Source of the DNA: Thermophilibacter provencensis
GTDB lineage: Bacteria; Actinomycetota; Coriobacteriia; Coriobacteriales; Atopobiaceae
Reading direction: 5' to 3'
DNA: 64,000 bases
Assembly: GCF_030372065.1 (NCBI RefSeq)
Contig: NZ_JAUDEA010000001.1
Coordinates: forward strand, 186,001 to 250,000
In this document: positions 51,608 through 60,187 of the stretch, one piece after another
How positions within the stretch are numbered: the first letter of the stretch is position 1
How the letters are laid out: the number at the start of each line of letters is the position of its first letter
Notes under the pieces: generated by a model
The model's database searches: none
Told to the model about the DNA's origin: nothing
Seen by the model: only the letters and a program-made list of their open reading frames with translations
Made by a program: the position numbers and the translations under genes

Positions 51608-51751
51608 GGTATTGGGCCACATTTTTTATATCGGTCCCGCAGCGCGAGGTCCTTCTCGCCTCGTTTTGCCGCATATGGCACGTTAAAACAGGTTTTGGGC
51701 AACATCTTTGATGCGAGAGGGGACGTTGCATCAAAGATGTTGCCCAAAACC
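51608..51751. repeat. Family C units with a 24-bp perfect hairpin
   Basis: A diverged forward unit at 51608-51632 (GGTATTGGGCCACATT), then a forward unit 51691-51714 and its exact complement 51728-51751 (GGTTTTGGGCAACATCTTTG at the left) around a 13-nt loop. It lies ~75 bp beyond the topoisomerase stop codon and may terminate it, though no T-run follows. Confidence 0.8.
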
Positions 51752-51824
51752 GGGGCAAAGCGTCAGGGACCAAGAAGGCCGGCGCAGGCACAAGGCGTCA
51801 GGCAGCGCCGAGAAGAACCCGCGG

Positions 51825-54320
51825 CTAGGACTTCTTCCTCGTCCCGCGGCGCGCGCCGCGCCTCGGGGCCGCGGCCTTCTTCTCGCGGCCGGGGCAGTCC
51901 ATGTTGGGGCAGAGCTTCCACGGACCGCGCGCCGTCGTCACCACGACCATCGGCGCGCCGCAGTCCGGGCAGGTCTCGCCCGTGGCCTCGAGCGCGCCGC
52001 GCGCGGGCAGCGGGTAGCTCGTCCCGCACTCGTCGTAGTTGGTGCAGCGGATGAAGCGCTTGCCGCTCTTCTCGGACTTGTGCGCAACCAGGCGCCCGGA
52101 GCGCCCGGCCTCGCGGCACGCGGGGCACTCCCCCACGTCCACGTCGGGCTCGCGGTTGGTGGGGCACGCGGGGTTCACGCACACCTCGTACGCGCGGCTG
52201 CGGAACGGCTGCACCTTCACGCGCGGCGCGCCGCACTCCGGGCACACGGCCGCCTCGCCCTCCAGGGCAATGATCTTTCCCTGCGGCAGCGGGTAGGTGA
52301 CGTCGCACTCCGGCCAGCCCATGCACCCCGCAAAGCTGCCGCGCGTCTTGGCCGAGGTCTTGACCACGAGGTCGCGCCCGCACTTGGGGCACACGCCGAT
52401 CTTGGCGTCGGCCGTCACGGCGTCGGCGATCTGCTCGGAGAGGTCCTCGGTGTGCTCCACGAGCGCGTCCATGAGGCCGGCGAGAAGCGCGCGAGAGTGG
52501 TTGACCACCTGCTCCTGCGTCTCGGCTCCCTCGGCAACGTGCGTCATGTCGGCCTCGAGCTCGGCCGTCATCTCGGGCGAGGTGATGCGTGGCGCGTACT
52601 GCGTCAGGGCGTCGATGATGGCCATGCCCAGCTGGCTCGGCTCCACCGGGTCGCCGCGGAAGTACTTGCGCTCGTAGAGGGTGTCGATGATGCTCGCGCG
52701 CGTGGACTTGGTGCCCAGGCCGAGCTTCTCCATCTCCTGGATGAGCTTGCCCTGGCTGTAGCGCGCCGGGGGCTCGGTCTGCTTGCCGAGAAGCTCCATC
52801 TCGCTGACGGCCACCACGTCGCCCTCGGCAAGGGCCGGGAGCTGGTCGTCCTTCTTGAGGCCGTAGGGGTAGGCGGCACGGAAGCCCGCCGAGACGAGCA
52901 CACTGCCCGTCACCGTGAAGGGCTCGCCGGAAACGTCGAGGGTGACCTTGGTGCCCTCGATGGTGGCGGGACCCATGAGCGTGGCCAGGAAGCGCCGCGC
53001 GATGAGGTTGTAGAGCTTCCACTCCGCGGGCTGAAGCTTGTCCGGGGACGCCGGCGCCGTGGGGTAGATCGGCGGGTGGTCGGTGGTCTCCTGCTTTCCG
53101 CGGGTTGCGGTGAGCTTGTCCTGCTTGAGCAGCTCGTGGCACACGGAGCCGTAGGCCGGCACCGTGGAGAGCATGCGGACACACTCGCGCAGGTCGAGCG
53201 AGGTGGGGTAGACGGTGTTGTCCACGCGCGGATACGAGATGAGGCCGTCCATGTAGAGGCTCTCGGCCAGGCGCATCGTGCGCGCGGGCGAGATGCCCTC
53301 GGCAGCGGCGGCCGCCTGGAGGCTCGTGGTGTTGAACGGAGCGGGCGGGCGCTGGGTGCGGCTCTTGCGCTCCACGGCCGTCACGCGACCCTCCGTCGCG
53401 CCCTCAACGTGGCCGAAGGCGGTCTGGGCCTCGGCCTGGTCCCAGAAGCGGGCGGTGGCGTGCGTGATGCGGAAGGGGCCCGCGGCATCGCCGTCCTTCT
53501 CGGCCTGGCCTTGGATGACCCAGTAGTCCTCGGGCTTGAAGGCAAGGCGCTCGCGCTCGCGCTCAACCACGAGGGCGAGCGTGGGCGTCTGGACGCGGCC
53601 GGCCGAGCGCACGTTGCCAAGCCCGCTCCAGCGCGCCGCCGTGAGGTAGCGCGTGAGAACGGCGCCCCAGATGAGGTCGATGTACTGGCGGGACTCGCCG
53701 GCGTCGGCGAGGTCCTGGTCGAGCTCCACGAGGTTGGAGAAGGCGTGATCTATCTCGGCGCGCGTGAACGCGGAGTAGCGGGCGCGCGAGACGGGCACGT
53801 CGGGCGCCACCTCGCGCACCTGGCGCAGGGCGTCCGAGCCGATGAGCTCGCCCTCGCGGTCAAAGTCCGTGCCAATGATCACGCTGTCGGCCTTCTTGGC
53901 GAGGTTCTTGAGCGCGCGGATGATCTCCTTCTCGGCGGGGAGCTTCTCGATGGGCGCCCACACCAGATACGGGAGGCTGGCGATCTTCCAACCCTTGAGA
54001 TTCACGCCGTTTGCCATGAAGGGCTTGCGCTTGGACTTGTAGGGCGGGCGCGCAAGGCCGTCGGGAACGTCTGCCGGGAGCAGCTCGCCATCGGCCGTGA
54101 GGCCCTGCCAGCCGTTCTTGTCGTCAAAGGTCAGCTGGACCGGAAAGTCAACCTTGAGGATGTGGCCGCGCAGGCCGATGGTCACGCAGTCCTCACCGTC
54201 CCAGGTGAAGCGATAGACGGGCGTGTTGTAGACCTTGTCGGCCTTGGGCTTGCCAGAGGCCGAGAGCAGCCTCGCGATCTGCTGGGCGGCGTCGTTCTTC
54301 TCGGTGATGATGAGCCTCAA
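51825..54320 (-). CDS. topA: Type IA DNA topoisomerase with four C-terminal zinc ribbons
   Basis: 831 residues. TOPRIM domain (LIITEKNDAAQQIARLL; FDREGELIGSDALRQV), catalytic Tyr in DGLISYPRVDNTVYP, and four Cys4 ribbons at the C-terminus (CPKCGRDL, CPECGAP, CPACREAG, CPDCGAP), ending in a Lys/Arg-rich tail. The N-terminal GLRGHILKVDFP and ISYPRVDN forms resemble archaeal-type topoisomerase I more than E. coli TopA. TTG start, 12 bp after tatC, with AGGTGACGC as ribosome site. It relaxes negative supercoils. Confidence 0.88.
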   Translation of the reverse strand: MRLIITEKNDAAQQIARLLSASGKPKADKVYNTPVYRFTWDGEDCVTIGLRGHILKVDFPVQLTFDDKNGWQGLTADGELLPADVPDGLARPPYKSKRKPFMANGVNLKGWKIASLPYLVWAPIEKLPAEKEIIRALKNLAKKADSVIIGTDFDREGELIGSDALRQVREVAPDVPVSRARYSAFTRAEIDHAFSNLVELDQDLADAGESRQYIDLIWGAVLTRYLTAARWSGLGNVRSAGRVQTPTLALVVERERERLAFKPEDYWVIQGQAEKDGDAAGPFRITHATARFWDQAEAQTAFGHVEGATEGRVTAVERKSRTQRPPAPFNTTSLQAAAAAEGISPARTMRLAESLYMDGLISYPRVDNTVYPTSLDLRECVRMLSTVPAYGSVCHELLKQDKLTATRGKQETTDHPPIYPTAPASPDKLQPAEWKLYNLIARRFLATLMGPATIEGTKVTLDVSGEPFTVTGSVLVSAGFRAAYPYGLKKDDQLPALAEGDVVAVSEMELLGKQTEPPARYSQGKLIQEMEKLGLGTKSTRASIIDTLYERKYFRGDPVEPSQLGMAIIDALTQYAPRITSPEMTAELEADMTHVAEGAETQEQVVNHSRALLAGLMDALVEHTEDLSEQIADAVTADAKIGVCPKCGRDLVVKTSAKTRGSFAGCMGWPECDVTYPLPQGKIIALEGEAAVCPECGAPRVKVQPFRSRAYEVCVNPACPTNREPDVDVGECPACREAGRSGRLVAHKSEKSGKRFIRCTNYDECGTSYPLPARGALEATGETCPDCGAPMVVVTTARGPWKLCPNMDCPGREKKAAAPRRGARRGTRKKS

Positions 54321-54332
54321 AGCGTCACCTGC

Positions 54333-55121
54333 CTAGAGCTTGTCAAACTCGCGCTGCTCGTAGTCCTCGCGGGACCACTTGAGGGCCTCCCTGCCGTCGC
54401 GCGCGACGATGATGAAGCGCGCCACCGCGAGCGCGGCCTCGTAGAGGAAGATCAGCACCGCAAACATGAGGACCATGGTCACGGGGGAGGCATCAGGCGT
54501 CACCACGGCGGAGAGCACCATGAAGGCCACGTAGACGATGCGCCACTGCGAGCGGAACGTCCTGTACGGCACCAGGTGGAAGATCGAGAGGTAGAAGATC
54601 AGCAGCGGCAGCTGGAAGGCAAGGCCAAAGCCGATCTCGAGCAGCATGAAGATGTTGAGGTAGTCCTCGGCGTTGGCCATGCTCTGCGCAAACTCAAAGG
54701 TCTGGTCGAGCAGCCAGCCAAAGGCGGCGGGCTGGATCACAAAGAAGCAGAAGACCATGCCCAGGAAGAACAGGGCCACCATCGCCGCAACCGTGGGGAC
54801 GACCCACTTGCGCTCGTTGGGCTTGAGCGCCGGCAGGAAGAAGGCCATGACCTCCCAGATGATGATGGGGCAGCACACAATGACCGAGAAGAACAGGGCC
54901 ACCTTGAAGCGGATGGTAAAGCCGCCGAGCACGGTGAAGATGTAGAGGTCACCGCCGCGCATGGCCTCGCGAATCTGGTCGATCATCATCTCGATGAGCG
55001 TGGGCGTGGCCATGTAGACGACAAGGGCGCAGACGATCACAGAGACCACGATGATGGTGACGCGGCGACGGAGCTCGCCGAGGTGATCCATGATGGGCAT
55101 GCGCGCGGGTCCGATCGGCAT
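54333..55121 (-). CDS. tatC: Sec-independent protein translocase TatC
   Basis: 262 residues, six membrane helices. The start MPIMDHLGELRRRV carries the conserved Glu, and FEFAQSMANAEDYL and PFQLPL-like FGLAFQLPLLIFYL are typical. It forms the twin-arginine substrate receptor. It follows tatA by 3 bp and precedes the topoisomerase gene by 12 bp. Confidence 0.95.
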   Translation of the reverse strand: MPIGPARMPIMDHLGELRRRVTIIVVSVIVCALVVYMATPTLIEMMIDQIREAMRGGDLYIFTVLGGFTIRFKVALFFSVIVCCPIIIWEVMAFFLPALKPNERKWVVPTVAAMVALFFLGMVFCFFVIQPAAFGWLLDQTFEFAQSMANAEDYLNIFMLLEIGFGLAFQLPLLIFYLSIFHLVPYRTFRSQWRIVYVAFMVLSAVVTPDASPVTMVLMFAVLIFLYEAALAVARFIIVARDGREALKWSREDYEQREFDKL

Positions 55122-55124
55122 GGT

Positions 55125-55805
55125 TTAGGCCTCCTTCTCGTCGGTCGTGGCTGCAGCGGCGCCGGCAGCGCCGAGGTCTCCCTCGACCGCTCGGCGCTCG
55201 GCGCTGTGCGCCTCGCTCGCTTCGCGACTCGCGTCGAGGGAGACCTCGGCGCTGCCGGCGCTCGCGGCGGGGCGAGAAGGACGCTTCATCGTGTAGAGAT
55301 CGTTCACGGTCGGCTTGCTGGGAGCGGGGGTGGGCTGGGGGTCGTTGGCGGCTTCGCCGGCAGGGGTGTTTTGGTCGGCGCTCGATGCGGAGTCGTCCCT
55401 GTCGGCGTCCTCGTCGGCGGGAGCGGCCTCCGCAGCGGACGCGGCCTCCTTCTCGGCGGCCTCGCGGGCGGCCTTCTCCTCGGCCAGGCGCTTCTTGCGC
55501 TCGGCAAAGGTCTCCGTGCGCCTGGGGCGCTCCGCCTCCTCGCCCTCGGGGAGCTCGAGGTCGGAGTCCTCGTCATACTCCTCGTGGCGCTTGCGGTTGG
55601 GACGCTTGGGCGTGTCGCTCATCGCCTCGGCAGCGGGGTCCACGATGTTGGTCTGCACGACCTCCGTGAAGCCCTCCTGGGCGTTCTTGAACTGCCTAAG
55701 CGCGCGCCCGAGGGTGCGGCCCATGCCCGGGAGCTTGTCCGGGCCAAAGATCATGAACGCAAAGAGCACGATGAGAACGAGCTCGGTCTCTCCTATGCCA
55801 AACAC
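55125..55805 (-). CDS. tatA: Twin-arginine translocase TatA/E with long C-terminal tail
   Basis: 226 residues; TatA is usually 60-100. The N-terminal helix MFGIGETELVLIVLFAFMIF, GPDKLPGMGRTLG hinge and amphipathic helix are standard. After residue ~90 comes a charged, low-complexity extension, and residues ~175-215 are encoded by a 103-bp palindrome (55159-55261) that looks inserted. GTG start. No tatB is nearby, so this may serve both roles. Confidence 0.9.
   Translation of the reverse strand: MFGIGETELVLIVLFAFMIFGPDKLPGMGRTLGRALRQFKNAQEGFTEVVQTNIVDPAAEAMSDTPKRPNRKRHEEYDEDSDLELPEGEEAERPRRTETFAERKKRLAEEKAAREAAEKEAASAAEAAPADEDADRDDSASSADQNTPAGEAANDPQPTPAPSKPTVNDLYTMKRPSRPAASAGSAEVSLDASREASEAHSAERRAVEGDLGAAGAAAATTDEKEA
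55159..55261. repeat. Long inverted repeat inside tatA
   Basis: 29-bp perfect arms (55159-55187 and 55233-55261; GCGCCGGCAGCGCCGAGG at the left) around a 45-nt GC-rich loop. The translated segment (AEVSLDASREASEAHSAERR) has no counterpart in ordinary TatA tails. It keeps the frame open. Confidence 0.9.
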
Positions 55806-55843
55806 GTGCCAGGTTCCTTCCTTCTCGCTGCCCGGCAGCTACG

Positions 55844-56146
55844 CTATGCCTCGCGGACGTTGAGGTCGGCCGAGACGCCCAGAAGCCCGAGCACGCGCTC
55901 GACGTTCTTCTGCGGGCGGACGACCTCGAAGCGGACGTTCTTCTCGGCGGCGCGGTGCGCGGCGCCCACGAGGACGCCGATGCCGGTCGAGTCGATGTAG
56001 GGAACCTGGGCGAGGTCCACGCTCAGCTCAGCGCTCCCGGACTCAAGCTGGGCGTCGAGCGCCGAGCGCAGCTGGTCGGCATTGGAGACGTCGACCTCGC
56101 CCGCCACGGACACGACGCCGCTCTTGGCTGTGATGGAAAGGCTCAT
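55844..56146 (-). CDS. STAS-domain anti-sigma factor antagonist
   Basis: 100 residues, one STAS domain like SpoIIAA/RsbV. The phosphorylatable serine is in YIDSTGIGVLVGA. No anti-sigma kinase or sigma factor gene is adjacent. The ribosome site is a direct duplication (CTAAGGAGAA twice) overlapping the stop of the upstream TPR gene, so the two are coupled. Confidence 0.88.
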   Translation of the reverse strand: MSLSITAKSGVVSVAGEVDVSNADQLRSALDAQLESGSAELSVDLAQVPYIDSTGIGVLVGAAHRAAEKNVRFEVVRPQKNVERVLGLLGVSADLNVREA

Positions 56147-56166
56147 GGGCTTCTCCTTAGTTCTCC

Positions 56167-56952
56167 TTAGTTCTCCGAGTCGTCGGAGCTCGTCTCGTCA
56201 GAGGCGCCCTCGCCGGAGGTGCCGTCGTCAGAGGTACCCTCGCCGGAGGTTCCGTCGGAATCCTCGTCAGAGGTCTCCTGCAGGGACTCGATGCGGCTCT
56301 CGGCGCTGTCCTTGACGCCCTGCTCGCCCTCCGGGTCAAGCTCCACGGCCTTCTCGTAGGCGGCGATGGCATCCTCGTTCTCGTCCTGGGCCTGGTAGAT
56401 GACGCCGAGGTTGAGCCACGAGGAGGCGTAGTCGGGGTCAGACTCGGTGAGCGCCTCGAGGTCGTTGATGGCGGTCGAGGTGTCACCCTGGTAGTACTCG
56501 CACATCGCGCGGTTGACGCTGACGTCCGAGTTCTCGCCGAGCGCAAGGAGGCTGTCATACGTTGCGATGGCCTTGTCGAAGAGCTCGTTGGCATGCGAGG
56601 TCTCCTCATCGGTGGTGGCGAGGACGGTGACGTAGGTGCCCCACGTCATGTACGTGTCGCCGAGCGTGCGCAGGGACTCGCTGTCCTCGGGGTTCTCGCT
56701 GACCTTGGCCTCGAGGTCCGCGGCATCGCCCTCGTACTGGGCGTCGATGGACTCAACGTTGAGCTCCACGCTCTCGCCAGACTGCGTGGACTGGAACACC
56801 GAGGCAAGGGCACCGGCGAGCGTGGAGAGCGCAAAGACGACCACAAAGAGCACGATGACAATCTTCTGGAAGCGGGAGAGCTCTCCGGGCTTGCGCGCAG
56901 ACTTTGCCCCCGACTGCGGCTTGTTGGCCGAGGACTTGCTCTTGTTGGACAT
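56167..56952 (-). CDS. Membrane-anchored TPR protein
   Basis: 261 residues. A basic cytosolic head (KPQSGAKSARKPGELSRFQK), one membrane helix (IVIVLFVVVFALSTLAGALA), then three to four TPR units (LRTLGDTYMTWGTYV, NDLEALTESDPDYASSWLNL, GVIYQAQDENEDAIAAYEKA) outside, and a Ser/Asp/Gly tail repeating GTSGEG and SDD. A scaffold role at the envelope is likely; partners unknown. Start ATG follows AAGGTGTTGCTTC. Confidence 0.8.
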   Translation of the reverse strand: MSNKSKSSANKPQSGAKSARKPGELSRFQKIVIVLFVVVFALSTLAGALASVFQSTQSGESVELNVESIDAQYEGDAADLEAKVSENPEDSESLRTLGDTYMTWGTYVTVLATTDEETSHANELFDKAIATYDSLLALGENSDVSVNRAMCEYYQGDTSTAINDLEALTESDPDYASSWLNLGVIYQAQDENEDAIAAYEKAVELDPEGEQGVKDSAESRIESLQETSDEDSDGTSGEGTSDDGTSGEGASDETSSDDSEN

Positions 56953-57094
56953 GAAGCAACACCTTTCGATTGGGTGGCGCCGTGAGCGCCGTGCGCGGCC
57001 GATAATAACAGAACTCTGTGAGCCGGGCGTGACAGGCCCCCTCCGCGGGGTCCCGCGCACCCGGCGCACGGCAGCTCACGAGAGTCTGGCCAGG

Positions 57095-58378
57095 CTAGCG
57101 CTCGGCCTTGGCCAGACGTGCGGAGACGAGCTTGACCGCCACGACAAAGACGTCGAGCGCCTGGCCGAGCTCATCGAGGCTCGGGTACGTGGGGGCAATG
57201 CGGATGTTGGTGTCGCGCGGGTCGCGCCCGTAGGGCCAGGGGGCACCGGCGGGCGTGAGCGTGACGCCGAGCTCCTTGGCGAGGGCGACGATGGCCTTGG
57301 CCGAGCCCTCCGGACCCTCGAAGGAGACGAAGTAGCCGCCCTTGGGGTGCGTCCACGTGGCCACGTCGAGGTCCGCGAGGCCGTCCGTGAGCTTCTTCTC
57401 CACGAGCGCGAAGCGCGGGGCCACGAGCGCGGCGTGCTTCTTCATGTGCTCGGCCACGCCAGCTGCGTCCTTCAGGAAGCGCACGTGCGCGAGCTGGGAG
57501 ATCTTCTCCGGGGAGACGCGCATGGCGGCAAAGGCGCCGCGCAGCTCGGCCATGTCGGCAGGGCTCGCGGTGACCCACGCCATGCCGGAGCTGGGAAAGG
57601 TCACCTTGGCCGTGGAGGCGAACTCGTAGACGCGGTTCTCGGCGCCCGCCTCGGCAAGGGCATCAAAGATGTTCATGAGCTCGTCGCCCTCGCCCTCGAA
57701 GGTGTGGACGGCGTAGGCGTTGTCCCAGAAGATGCGGAAGTCGGGAGCCGCGGGCTTGAGCGCGGCGAAGGCGCGAACGACCTCGTCGGAGTAGGTCACG
57801 CCGGTGGGGTTGGCGTACTTGGGCACGCACCAGATGCCCTTGACCGTGGCGTCCTTCTCCACGTACTCGCGGACCACGTCCATGTCCGGGCCGTCCTCGC
57901 GCATGGGCACGGGGACGTTCTGGATGCCAAAGCTCTCCGTCACGGTGAAGTGGCGGTCGTAGCCGGGCGCGGGGCAGAGGAACTTGACCTCGCCCTGCTG
58001 GCACCAGGGCTTCTCGCCGGCGATGCCGTGGATGTAGCCGTGGAGCACGCACTCGTACATGAGGTTGAGGCTCGAGGAGCCCATCACGGAGACGTTGGCC
58101 GCGTCCACGCCGAGCAGCTCCGCCGCAAGGGCGCGCGCGGAGGGCAGGCCGTCGGGCGCGCCGTAGTTATCGGCGTCAACGCCCTGGTCGGAAAGGTCGG
58201 ACTCGCTGGTGAGCAGGTCGAGCATGGGCTTGGAGAGCGCGGTCTGCTCGGGGCTCGGCTTGCCGCGGGCCATGTCGAGCTTGAGGTTCAGGGCGCGCAG
58301 CTCATCCGCCTGGCGCTCGAGGTCCGCGAGGGCGGCGTCGAGCTCGGCGTCGGTCATCTTCTGGTAGGCAGATGCCAT
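57095..58378 (-). CDS. Aspartate-type aminotransferase, class I subgroup Ic-like
   Basis: 427 residues of PLP fold type I. The start MASAYQKMTDAELDAALADL, RGKPSPEQ, NYGAPDGLPSARAL, MGSSSLNLMYECVLHG and the Schiff-base Lys in EFASTAKVTFPSSGMAW match the Aminotran_MocR (Asp aminotransferase Ic) group. Likely transfers between Asp and 2-oxoglutarate. Single gene, ATG behind GAAGGAGGACCCC, divergent from a small hypothetical gene. Confidence 0.87.
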   Translation of the reverse strand: MASAYQKMTDAELDAALADLERQADELRALNLKLDMARGKPSPEQTALSKPMLDLLTSESDLSDQGVDADNYGAPDGLPSARALAAELLGVDAANVSVMGSSSLNLMYECVLHGYIHGIAGEKPWCQQGEVKFLCPAPGYDRHFTVTESFGIQNVPVPMREDGPDMDVVREYVEKDATVKGIWCVPKYANPTGVTYSDEVVRAFAALKPAAPDFRIFWDNAYAVHTFEGEGDELMNIFDALAEAGAENRVYEFASTAKVTFPSSGMAWVTASPADMAELRGAFAAMRVSPEKISQLAHVRFLKDAAGVAEHMKKHAALVAPRFALVEKKLTDGLADLDVATWTHPKGGYFVSFEGPEGSAKAIVALAKELGVTLTPAGAPWPYGRDPRDTNIRIAPTYPSLDELGQALDVFVVAVKLVSARLAKAER

Positions 58379-58496
58379 GGGGTCCTCCTTCAGGTTCCCA
58401 GCGTTTGTCTCGCATAGTATAGACGCAAGCGAGCCGGGGGCTGCTACCATGTTCCAGACGAAAACGAACGCTTACAGGGTCTACAGGGAGGGCGCC

Positions 58497-58763
58497 ATGT
58501 TTGGCACCGACATCCGCTCGGAGGACTACGGCGAGCTGCAGCGCGTGGTCAACGCCGTGTTTGCGCCCGGCATCTCGTCGCTTGCCACGTGCTCCAAGCT
58601 CGACGTGGTGGCCCGCGCGGAGATCTTCGACCTCTGTGACGACCTGCGTGAGGTGGTGGAGGCCCTCCCCTCGCGCACCTACACGCGCCAGCGGCTCTGC
58701 GACCAGCTCAACTCGATCCTCGTCGGCCATGGCTGGGCAGGTGTCTACGGCACGGTGGAGTAG
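58497..58763 (+). CDS. Small hypothetical protein
   Basis: 88 residues from the ATG behind CAGGGAGGGCGCC (an alternative ATG at 58449 adds 16 residues). Mixed charge, no membrane helix; MFGTDIRSEDYGELQRVVNA and VGHGWAGVYGTVE are the ends. I do not recognise it. Codon use is like neighbours, and TACCAT upstream is a plausible -10, so it is probably real. Confidence 0.6.
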   Translation: MFGTDIRSEDYGELQRVVNAVFAPGISSLATCSKLDVVARAEIFDLCDDLREVVEALPSRTYTRQRLCDQLNSILVGHGWAGVYGTVE

Positions 58764-58786
58764 CGCGGGGCCTCTTTGCCGGCGGT

Positions 58787-59084
58787 GCCGAGTAAAGCCG
58801 GCCTCTGTACCACTTTCTCGTGATCGCGCCGAGAAAAGATGGGGGCTGTACCAGAGCCCGCGCTCCCTTGCCGAAAAAAGCCGGAGGCTGCACCACCCCA
58901 TGGGCCTCGTGCCGATAAAACCCGGGGGCTGTACCGTCAGCTGCCGATAAAACCCGGTGGGCTGTACCGTCTTGCTGGCACCAGAGCCGTCCCGCCGGGG
59001 CCTTAAACCAGCGGCGATGGTACAGAGGGCGATTTTTCTCGGCGCACTTTCCAGAAACTGGTACAGAGGCGGGGTTTTCTCGGC
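58787..59084. repeat. Family B array: five forward and two inverted units
   Basis: Forward units start at 58787, 58828, 58870, 58911 and 58943 (GCCGAGAAAA or GCCGATAAAA ... CTGTACC); inverted units start at 59018 and 59059. Steps are 41, 42, 41 and 32, then 41 bp. Same unit and period as at 32.9-33.25 kb. It occupies the convergent gap between the small hypothetical gene and yebC. Confidence 0.85.
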
Positions 59085-59091
59085 AATGACA

Positions 59092-59162
59092 GACCGCCCG
59101 GTCCTTCTCGCCGAGCGACTTTTGCGCAAAGCGCAATGAGCTGGGAGAAGGACCGGGCGGTC
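59092..59162. repeat. Family E-like nested stem-loop, copy 3, 3' of yebC
   Basis: Perfect 18-bp arms GACCGCCCGGTCCTTCTC and GAGAAGGACCGGGCGGTC enclose a 35-nt core (59110-59144) that resembles the family E core: TTTTGCGCAAAGCGCAAT against TCTTCCGCGAAGCGCAGT. It ends 22 bp before the yebC stop, the same placement as the other two copies. Confidence 0.6.
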
Positions 59163-59184
59163 CAGACTGCGTATGGGACGAGCG

Positions 59185-59985
59185 CTACTCGTCGGCCTCC
59201 AGGGCGGCGACGATCTCGTCGGTCATGTCCATGGTGTGGTAGACGTTCTGGACGTCCTCAAGCTCGTCGAGACGGTCAACGAGGCGCTGGACCTTCTTGG
59301 CGTCGGCCACGGAGACCTGCGTCGGGGTGGTGGGGACCATGGTGAGCTCGGAGCCCTTGACCTCGATGCCCTGGGCCTCGAGACCCTTCTGGACGTCCTG
59401 CATCTTGTCGTAGGCGGTCCAGACGATCCACTCCTCGCCGGCGTCCTCGTAGTCCTCGCCGCCAGCCTCGGCCACGGCCATCATGAACTCGTCCTCGTCC
59501 ACGGCGTTCTCGCGGTCGGCGACCTTCTTGTCCTCGGACTTGATGATCTTGTCGACGGCGATGGAGCCCTTGCGCTCAAACTGGAACGCAACGGAACCGG
59601 AGGTGCCGAGCGAGCCGCCGGAGTGAGAGAAGGCGGAGCGCACGTCGGCGGCGGTGCGGTTCTTGTTGTCGGTCAGGCAGTCAACGTAGACGGCCACGCC
59701 GGCGGGACCATAGCCCTCGTAGGTGATCTCGGCGTAGTTGGCGGCGTCGGCGCCGGAGCCAAAGGCCTTGTCGATGGCCGCCTTGATCTTGGCGTTGGGC
59801 ATGGAGACCATGCGCGCGCGGGCCACAGCGGCGGCAAGCGTCGCGTTGTTGTCCGGGTTGGGGTCGCCGCCGAGCTTGGCCGCAACGGTGATGTTGCGGG
59901 AGAGCTTGGAGAAGAGCGACGAGCGCTTGGCGTCGATAGCGGCTTTCTTGTGCTTGGTGGTTGCCCACTTAGAGTGTCCGGACAT
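59185..59985 (-). CDS. yebC: YebC/PmpR family protein
   Basis: 266 residues. The start MSGHSKWATTKHKKAAIDAK is diagnostic; NVKNAIDKA-like AKIKAAIDKAFG and ALEAQGIEVKGSELTMVP follow. YebC_II-type proteins have been shown to relieve ribosome stalling at polyproline stretches, and others bind DNA. ATG behind GAAGGGGATGTGC. A consensus-like promoter lies upstream. Confidence 0.93.
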   Translation of the reverse strand: MSGHSKWATTKHKKAAIDAKRSSLFSKLSRNITVAAKLGGDPNPDNNATLAAAVARARMVSMPNAKIKAAIDKAFGSGADAANYAEITYEGYGPAGVAVYVDCLTDNKNRTAADVRSAFSHSGGSLGTSGSVAFQFERKGSIAVDKIIKSEDKKVADRENAVDEDEFMMAVAEAGGEDYEDAGEEWIVWTAYDKMQDVQKGLEAQGIEVKGSELTMVPTTPTQVSVADAKKVQRLVDRLDELEDVQNVYHTMDMTDEIVAALEADE

Positions 59986-60024
59986 GCACATCCCCTTCGT
60001 TGATTCATGGCATGAAACATGCCT

Positions 60025-60053
60025 ACGATAGCGAAGCGTCGTGCCGTTGTAAA
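60025..60053 (-). promoter_or_regulatory. Promoter of yebC
   Basis: On the minus strand TTTACA, 17-bp spacer, TATCGT; about 40 bp before the start codon. The best sigma-70-like match seen in this window. Confidence 0.65.
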
Positions 60054-60083
60054 GGGCTGGTGCAACGGTTTCCAAGGGGGCGC

Positions 60084-60159
60084 GCCGAGAAAAGCCGTCG
60101 GGTGTACCGGATTCGGGGAGGCGCGCCGGGAATTGGTACAGCCGGCGGCTTTTCTCGGC
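60084..60159. repeat. Family B unit pair
   Basis: Forward unit 60084-60109 (GCCGAGAAAAGCCGTC...) and inverted unit starting 60134 (TGGTACAG...TTTTCTCGGC), between yebC and the ECF S-component gene. Confidence 0.75.
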
Positions 60160-60187
60160 ATAAGGCCCTGTGAGAAGGCGGCGCCTC

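Noticed and set aside
51708-56000. 1430-codon open frame on the plus strand
   Set aside because: Antisense to topA, tatC and tatA, all of which are unmistakable. No domain is seen in the plus translation.
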